A DNA stretch of 64,000 nt from Gloeopeniophorella convolvens (lineage: Eukaryota; Basidiomycota; Agaricomycetes; Russulales): the NCBI GenBank assembly GCA_022496205.1, contig WTXD01000006.1, forward strand, positions 372,001 to 436,000, given 5' to 3'. Positions 56,711 through 64,000 of this stretch are shown here, piece after piece. The position numbers were made by a program, and so were the translations under genes. Numbering within the stretch: the first letter of the stretch is position 1; each line of letters starts with the position of its first letter. Under the pieces are notes generated by a model, which did not search any database, was not told where the DNA came from, and worked only from the letters and a program-made list of their open reading frames with translations.

Positions 56711-59700
56711 CGTTCTGGCGTAGCCATGTGCCTAGTAAGAGGTGATGGATGGGTCGTAGCCATATGGAGAATTGAGAGCGATGTACACAACGCAACTCTA
56801 AGTCCACCGGCCCTTGTCCTGACGGCGTATGGTATGTCTCTCGAGAACTGTGTCTGTGTGAGCAATCCACGCACTGAGAATTTGGGGATACCTGCACGCT
56901 GGAAGTACATGAACGTCAAGAAGCGTCGGAAAGCATTCCGAAACTGAAGCGGTGACGTACGAGGGGCTTCATATTTGTCCTGAGCCTCTGACTGGACTGC
57001 GCGCAGGAGAACACGCAGAATACCACCTGCTTCGACATTGAACTGTAATTTCATTCTGAATAACAGCTAACACCTCTACCGCTGTGCACACGGCCATCGC
57101 ACCGGTCAATCCAGTAGGTCAGCTGGCACCATAACCAGAAGGGACAGCCGTATCTTGTTCAGTAGACCCCAAAGCCGAACGTTGTTTCATACCTGAGCCA
57201 CGACATCCAACTTGGGGTCAGGCTGGGGGTACACCGATGGATGGTCCGAGAAGGATAGCGTCGAGGCATCCGTCCTCCGGGCACCAGAGCATCAGTGCGC
57301 ATTAGATCCTCAAATCCCAGAAGTCTGCAAAAAAGACATCTCCCTATGCGTTGGCGGAACTTTGACCGTTGCGGTTTCATAAGGCCCCACAGAATGTGAC
57401 GTATCCTTAAGATCTGGTCACCGTTCAGCAACGTTCACGTGAAGATGTGACTGTTCACCACTATAGATGACAGACGTGTTGTCGCAGTCTGGAGCACCAC
57501 TCCAGTGGCCCAACCTTTGATGATAGACAGAAGCCACATATGGACCGGCGGGGTAAGCTGTAGAATGTCCGATGAGAAAGATCGGTATTCATTGGAGGGA
57601 CATATGTTAGCAGCCAGCTTTCAAACTTCCTTCGGATCTTGAGCGGAATCCTAGTAACTCACTCTGTCACGTTACCAGTAAGAATAGCCGGCTATGGGAC
57701 TTCCGCAAGTCTAGTGCCATTGCGCAATGCCGCTGATAGGACACTCCACCTGCACCATCGTGGCTCCGTCCGGAATGAGTCGGAATCTAAGCGCTAGACT
57801 GTGCACAAATGACAAAGTAGTGAGACGCCACGAGGTCAAGAATACAGATTGTGCAAGAATCGTAAGGGAGAAGTGCAACCAAGCGACCTGTTTCGAAATC
57901 CACATGAGCAGCAGTGCTCGACTCGTGAGACAATTAACACACCGGACGGTAGTGGGCGACAGAATTCAAGGATAGCTTCTCTCAGGTTGCTGGGACCACA
58001 ATGGGTACCACTCAGCTGAAGATATCAGAAAAGACACTCACGATCATGTATCAGATCTTTGCCATAAGGTCTTGCGAATCATCGGTGTTATTTCCAGGGT
58101 GCAACCCCATCTTTGAGGGTATGGACAATGCTCCTTGCCGCGGCACATGAGAAAAGGATGTGTTCGAAGCTGTTATTGTCACACTCGGATTTCACCAGTA
58201 CCGGTTGTATTGAAAGAAGGGTTCCGCCAGCACCGACAGTACCCAGTGCGTCGGATGATTTCGATAAGTGCTAGTGCAGGTGAAGCCTTGCGGTGACTCA
58301 CCGCCAGCACTTTTAGCAATTGCCAAACAAGCGCAATCATCTGTACCTGGCACTTCCCGGCTTCTGTCGGCAACTCCCGCCCTCTCCCTCCCTGCTCGCC
58401 AATCGGCGCTCTATTGGCTGCTTCTCACCTCCAGTAGCAGCGAACCACAGTGAACTCGTTCTGCCATCTAATGAGCGCTACCCGGCTCTTACAGATCTCC
58501 TGTAGGTCCCATCTGGGGCTGAAGGCCTGGACCCTTTCTGCTTACCACCTCCAGCACCTCCATCTCGGCGTGTCCCCGCGGCCACATGTTGAGCCTTCGT
58601 GCCGTCGTACTACGGTACGCGAAAACGTGCGCCACCAAAAAGACGTCCGACAGACGGAAGTTGGGCTATTTTGAAAGCTATTCTATGTCCTGCTAATCAG
58701 ACTGCTGGCACGCCCTTCTCACCAGGACCCACCCCTCGATTACCGGCCAGCACTTCTTGCGTTCTGGCGGGGCCACCTTTACCATGTTCAGAAGATTGCA
58801 TGACGGCAGCGTGCACCATGGGAGCTGCTTGCCTCTGCCCCCATTTCGCATCTCGCCATCATTGTACATCCCACCGCACCATGCCCCCCGCTGCACCCGT
58901 ACCCGTGTCACCGCTTTCCATCTCCTCTCGCGCCAATTTCGTTGTGCAAAGATGGAATGGGCTGGGAAACCGTGGGTGTCGGCCTGGCGTAGAGTGCCGA
59001 CAGTATGCATCGCCTATCCGTGCCCCCGTCCCCGCTACCACTGCCTGCTCGCCCCTCCATACCTCCGCTGTCCCGCGCCCCGTTCATGCTGCACTACATG
59101 CGCTATCGCCATCCCATCACGCAACCTCCATTGCGTTAACATCCTGCCACTCCTCGCTATCTACGCCCACCCCGCTCGTCGCGTGTGAGGATGCAGCACA
59201 GAACGAGAACAGCCGGCGCGGTGCGACGCGTCGTCGCCTTGCGCGCACCGCAGTAGGTAGTCCACACCCAACTGGGACGACAATCAGTCGCGCCCTCTCC
59301 CCTACTTGCTGTGCGACGCAGCGTGCGCCATATAACTCGCATGCGAGCCCCATTTTATTTTTTCCGTCATCAATATTCCGCAACGGCAAGTCCTTTTCAA
59401 GACGTGGCCACACTATAGTATATATGCGCATGCGAGCCCCATCGTCTCCGCGCAGTGACGTGCGGTGATTGGCTGCGTCGCCTCGGTGCATGCCACAATG
59501 CATAATGTGCCCCCGACGAGCATAGGATAATCTATCGTGCGCCTTGGATCGGTGCACGAGAATCAATGCATCCTGACATGCAGCCATACTCAGCGGACGC
59601 AAGAGTCGGTCTTATGTGCCTCCTGAATTAATCCACAACACAACGCGTGGTGTACCAATCGACGTGCTGACTGTGCTGTTACCTTGCTCTCGTAGCCGTG

Positions 59701-60799
59701 GTGGCCCGTGCATTTCAATGGCACATGCCGCTAGGTGTGGCATACACCCTTCATCGCTGCTCTGAGGACCAGCTGTTGCCAACAGAGGGGCGACGTTACG
59801 GGAGTTACCCTCGTCATTGTACGATAACTATATAGTACGCAAGGGAATCAGACACAGACACAAGTCCTAGTCAGCACTTGATTAGTACCAACTGCTGCCA
59901 GCGAAAAGGCATGTAAGCGAGAGCGCACGCTGCCCTTCTCGAGTGGGATGTTGAACGTTGCTTGAACGTCCCAAATTGAACGATTCCAATATGCTGACAC
60001 GATTACCAAGCAAACCGGGCCGGCCAATACGCCATGTGCATGAGCGCTTGAGCTGCCATGAGGCAGTCAGCTCAACTTAGACCTCGAACTTGCACTGCTC
60101 CTCCTCGGACGGCGGCAATATTTCGCCTTTGGTATGGCAGTAGTACTAGTCACCGTTTAACGTTGACAGAGCCTCACCGCAGAAGGATATGGCACAGATA
60201 CCATGCCAGCCCGCGGGCTCCTATCAGCCGGTTTAGGGAAAAGGCCTCCGCATGCCGTGCACTCGTTCTGCAACGACCCTAGAAACCCGCGGACTCCCCT
60301 AGGCCTGTGGTCTCACAGAATTTAACGTTTATGATGAGTGCGTCAAAAAAGCCCACACGTTGTACGGGGTCCGCTGCGTATCAAGGTGCGCTATTCTGCG
60401 CCAATGGAACCCGTAATTTACTCACTCAACAGGTTTCTGCGCTATGTAGAGAACGGTTTTACTTTACAAAACCTTCCCCATAAAGCGCTCGACGCGTCAC
60501 CACCTGGCCTACCGCTCGTCAGCTGAAACATCTACGACGCTGCCCCGCCACAGAGTACTCGCGTAAAGACGTCCTCAGCAAGTATCCCAATAATAGATAC
60601 AACAAGTGACATGCTCAGAGAAATCACAAGGCGTAGCATATCGACCAGTGCTTTGCAGTGGGTACCATTCGCACTCATGATCCGAATCCACGTCAGAATT
60701 CAAACATTGCTTGACACGCCTGCGTGTACTTCTACGTCTCTTGGGAAACAAGAGAAAGATCTAGACTTAATTATCCTGCCATTCGCCCTGCGCCGCCTC
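56711..60799. other. 4.1 kb gene-poor region
   Basis: The longest open frame (58599-59468, plus, about 290 residues) has no ATG at its start and is dominated by Pro, Ser, Thr, Ala and His with no motif. Opposite-strand frames overlap it. I found no spliced gene, transposase or reverse transcriptase signature. The sequence is moderately GC-rich with C/T-rich patches at 58680-59170. Confidence 0.45.
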
Positions 60800-61572
60800 T
60801 CAGTCCCATGGGCCTCGGGCGCCTATTTCCGCGTCCGGAGACCAGTTGAAGTACACCGTCATGCGCAGCACGCCCGGTCGGACCCACTCGATCGTATCCT
60901 CAACACGGACGAGTGGGCGGCCTTGAGGCACATGAATTGAGGGTGAGAAATGCGAGGGAGGCGCGGTGGGAGGAGCCACGCTATGAGGCCCTTCACGAGC
61001 CTGGGGCCTGTTTGCAGCCTGCGTGCCAGGAGCGCTGACGTTCGCCGGTGGAGGCTGAAGATAATTTGGGTCGGAGTGTGCTGGCTGAGCTTGATAAGTT
61101 GTTTGTTGAGAGCCAGCAACGGGGTATGATGGTTGCCCGCCTCTATAGTATATAGCAGGTGCCCCGCGATGTTGCTGTGGCTGCACATGAACTTGCGGTT
61201 GTTGCTGCACATGAACTTGCGGCTGCGGCTGCATCTGCGCGCGATCGTCGAAGTGCTCTCGCGCCGCAGAGTCCAAACTACGTTCGTGACTGTCGACTAT
61301 CGAGCGGAAAGGGTGTGGTCTGTCGAGAGCGTTGGCGTAGGCACCGTCTGGGTAGCCGTCTACGACGACGTTTCTCGGCGAGTGCCTGGCCACACTGGGG
61401 TTATGAGACGCGACCTTGATGCAGGTAAGTCAAGTCGGAATCCGAACAGCGGCATGCCCGATGTACTCACTGCAGGTTGTCCAGAACGAAGCTCTGGGTC
61501 ATGAGCGGGATGGTACCAGACCATAGGCTGGGAGGGACCTATTGAATTCGACGAGGGTGGGATGGGCTCCAT
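60800..61572 (-). CDS. proline/glutamine-rich small protein, function unknown
   Basis: The ATG at 61572 gives MEPIPPSSNSIGPSQPMVWY, then AHDPELRSGQPA, which ends at a GTGAGT donor near 61470. After an intron of about 50 bases with an AAG acceptor the frame continues SHNPSVARHSPRNVVVDGYP, then DRPHPFRSIVDSHERSLDSA. A Gln/Pro tract follows with the repeated unit QPQVHVQ (encoded about 61183-61236, two to three copies). A Pro/Ala-rich middle leads to a better-conserved-looking end: SIHVPQGRPLVRVEDTIEWV, RPGVLRMTVYFNW and SPDAEIGARGPWD, with the stop at 60800-60802. About 225 residues are predicted. It has no signal peptide or membrane segment. The WYHP and VYFNW pieces may be the ordered parts. 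No family is recognised. Confidence 0.6.
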
Positions 61573-64000
61573 GGAATTTTGAAGACGAGAATGGTTGGCA
61601 ATTGTTGGAGCTGAGATGCTTCGGACGCGAAGATGCTGATAGTAATGAGCAGGGCCAGCCGGGGGCTGTCACCCTCATATACCCTGAGCAATTGGCGGGA
61701 GTCTCTCCTTGTGCAATTTGAGTATGAGAAAAATCCCTGGCGCACAAGGTACCATGGCAGTACCTTGCATGTGCCGTCATGCAGTTCCGACCACACAATT
61801 CTTGCTGTTCTGGCTAGATAGCCGCCCATGCAAATCATGTCCTCGGAAATGTCGCTGGGACGAGAAGTTGGACGAAGATCGGACCCATGCCATTCTGTCA
61901 TCTGACACACTGCTCTGGCCGGTTGCTGGGTTTAAGAACAGGCCATGTACCATTCTGCAGAAACCGTGACGAGCATACACCTTACTTGTCTGAAATGGCC
62001 GAGGATGGTGGGTAGAACTAGTAGTAGGTGAATAGAATTATCATTGGTCGACTACGTGATGACATGAGTAGCTCACCAGGGATGGCCTGGAGTCGGGTGC
62101 TACCCGGGGAACGCGTGGCCCGTGTGCTGACGCGGACGCCGCGAAGACTGGGCCGCGGTGAACCGGTCACCGGTGACTAGTGATGTATACGCCGACCGCG
62201 CAGATTCATACTCTTGGTTCCGCAAGATAACTCAGGCTTAAGCACGCAGCACCTGGCACTCAACGGTGCTCAGCGCCCAGGCCCTATCGAAGTACTACCA
62301 AGTCCCCGACCCCGCACTCGCATATATGCGCATTCCCCCCCCCCCCCCCCGGATCTGAAGGACTCGAGGTTGTCACCGACAGTCAGTGACACCTGTTGAG
62401 AGGAGCTTCGAGAGCTTTGACAGCCTACCCCTGTCGACGGCAGCCCTTGAGAGTCGCTTGACTGGCTCTGACTCGGCTAAAATACCCGATAGCACCATCC
62501 GGCGACAGATCCGTGCCTGTGTCGGTGAGAGGTGTGGAGTCTTCAGGCTGCTGTTGTCCCATATTCTTTGTAGACTGGTCCACACATTATACAGTAAATG
62601 TTATTATAGATTTCTTCAGTGTGATTATCTAGGGCTGGTACAGGTGTGCTAGTACAAGCATCTATAGTGATGTGACGACGATACAGTCCGGGCTTCAAGC
62701 TTCATACCCTGTAGATCTGCCCAGCGCGCTCTGCAGGTGGTCTAGTGGGAGCCACGCGTATGGGTGCGGGCAGAGGTGTGCAGCGAGGGGTGGCTCGATG
62801 GCTCTCGGCGGGGGCAGGTTTGGACGGCATGTGCCACTTCTGATTGGCTGGAAAAAGTTCCCAGCCAATCAGCAGCAGCCGATCAGCCTGCTTATATTTT
62901 AGTTTGCCCACAGTATATGCCAAGCTGCACGTTGATTATTTCCGGTGGAAAAAGAAAAGAAAAGAAGAAACGCCCCGAGGCGGGAGCCGTCCGACATCCG
63001 GAGGAACTTGAAGATGCGATTGCCCGTCAAAGACTCCAGTGCACTGCGCTGCGCAGCACGCCACCAAGTCCGCACGGGTGCGGAGTGTTAGAGTTTCTAT
63101 GAACTCGAAATCAGGTGCTATCGCCCGTCGAGTATGCACATGAATGAGAAGGGAAGAATTCGTTTGTCTACAGTTGTGTCAAATGGTAGGGGACAAATGA
63201 TGTGTCCGATCTCCTTCTTATCTAGACCAGTGGTGACCGGGTCTCTATACGACGCTGACGATGGCAAGCACAAGCATGTACCGTACGTATCACGTCCTGC
63301 CGTGGGTTATATGCATGCTATGGGGCTCGTGACACTTGCTAGACACCGTGCGCACACTGGCATATGCAATCTTCCCCAACTCAATCAGCCTACTGAACAC
63401 AGCAAGTCGAATCCGAATGCAGACAATAAGAACCACGGCAATTTAAGTTCCCAACATAGCGAACCACACATGCTGCGATGGTACTGTTGTAGTACCTCAT
63501 CACAGTTGTTTCATGGGGTGATTGATTGAATCACAGAGTGTCATTATGAACACAATCCGATCTCACGGAACTCGTCAGTCCACCCGTGACTGACTTGAAG
63601 ACGAAGCTTGTCTGTGAATCGTATTACTAAGCAGATTCAAAGACACGCCGTACTAGTTAGGTTCATACCCACACGTGATAATCTTACGGAATGTCAGCGC
63701 GGCAACCATCTTCACTGCTATGTAGTTCACTTCCGGCTCGGGGCGCCTGAGGCTACGAACTGGCATCTCCCAGAGGCAAGTGTTGTGATAGACCCGGCCG
63801 GGCGGGATAAATCCGCGGGAGTTGCAGACGCCCGTAGGTGGAAACGGTACTAGTGGCTTGGCTTTCTCGAGCTGTGACTTAGTCTGCCTACGGCGTTTGC
63901 GCAGGGGGTCGGATCTTTGTCTTGGTATTGAGTGCCAGGGCTTTCATTTGCCTTCTGCGAGTGACGTAACGCATAGACGGGGGGTGGCCAGTGGCGGGCA
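61573..64000. other. 2.4 kb right-edge region, no gene seen
   Basis: All open frames are short (under about 130 residues), overlap on both strands and lack motifs. The stretch contains one long C homopolymer (listed separately), a palindromic GGTCACCGGTGAC at about 62164-62177 and an A/G-rich block at 62940-62975. Regulatory sequence for a gene beyond the edge cannot be excluded. Confidence 0.4.
62335..62350 (+). repeat. C16 homopolymer tract
   Basis: Sixteen consecutive C occur in otherwise mixed non-coding sequence. Its exact length is uncertain, because such runs are often mis-sequenced. Confidence 0.8.

Noticed and set aside
58599..59468. 290-residue open frame on the plus strand
   Set aside because: It has no ATG at its start, its composition is dominated by Pro/Ser/Thr/Ala/His, there is no motif, and there are overlapping frames of similar quality on the other strand.

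Overview
The window looks like nuclear DNA of a filamentous basidiomycete, most likely a mushroom-forming Agaricomycete. Genes are cut by many 45-70 base GT-AG introns, and the protein set is typically basidiomycete: an Atg26-type sterol glucosyltransferase pair, a seven-helix membrane protein, a DUF4436 protein, Pet127 and a MYND/SET protein. I see no rRNA, tRNA, CRISPR array, plasmid function or intact transposon. All gene models are spliced by eye from frame continuity and splice sites, so internal exon ends are approximate unless stated.

Layout. 0.5-2 kb: a seven-helix membrane protein (minus), then 3.2 kb without a supportable gene. 5.2-15.4 kb: two tandem sterol glucosyltransferase genes (plus) with matching exon structure, including 20- and 22-base micro-exons. 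16.5-19 kb: a frameshifted small ORF (plus) and a polo-box protein without a kinase domain (minus). 19.5-25.2 kb: an M3 metallopeptidase and a universal-stress-domain protein (plus). 25.9-27.4 kb: a decayed SRPK-type kinase pseudogene (minus). 28.4-40.3 kb: a compact block with PET127 (minus), ARL8 (plus), RPN13 (minus), a tiny SCOC-like coiled-coil gene (plus) and RAD50 (plus). 42.4-46.4 kb: an adenylation domain fused directly to a membrane/oxidoreductase module (plus). 46.9-52.5 kb: a MYND/SET methyltransferase, a DUF4436 membrane protein and a derlin (all plus). 53-56.6 kb: a nucleoside diphosphate kinase-like pseudoenzyme with a repeated basic tail, and a propeller/lectin-like protein (both minus). 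Beyond 56.6 kb the DNA is gene-poor except for one proline/glutamine-rich small protein at 61 kb.

Most genes are unrelated housekeeping functions: mitochondrial RNA metabolism (Pet127), protein turnover (Rpn13, derlin, M3 peptidase), DNA repair (Rad50) and vesicle/lysosome traffic (Arl8, possibly the SCOC-like protein). No coherent biosynthetic cluster surrounds the adenylation-domain gene. The least ordinary objects are the NDK-like protein with Met in place of the catalytic His, the carrier-less adenylation/membrane/reductase fusion, the kinase-less polo-box protein, and the kinase pseudogene with at least five lesions.
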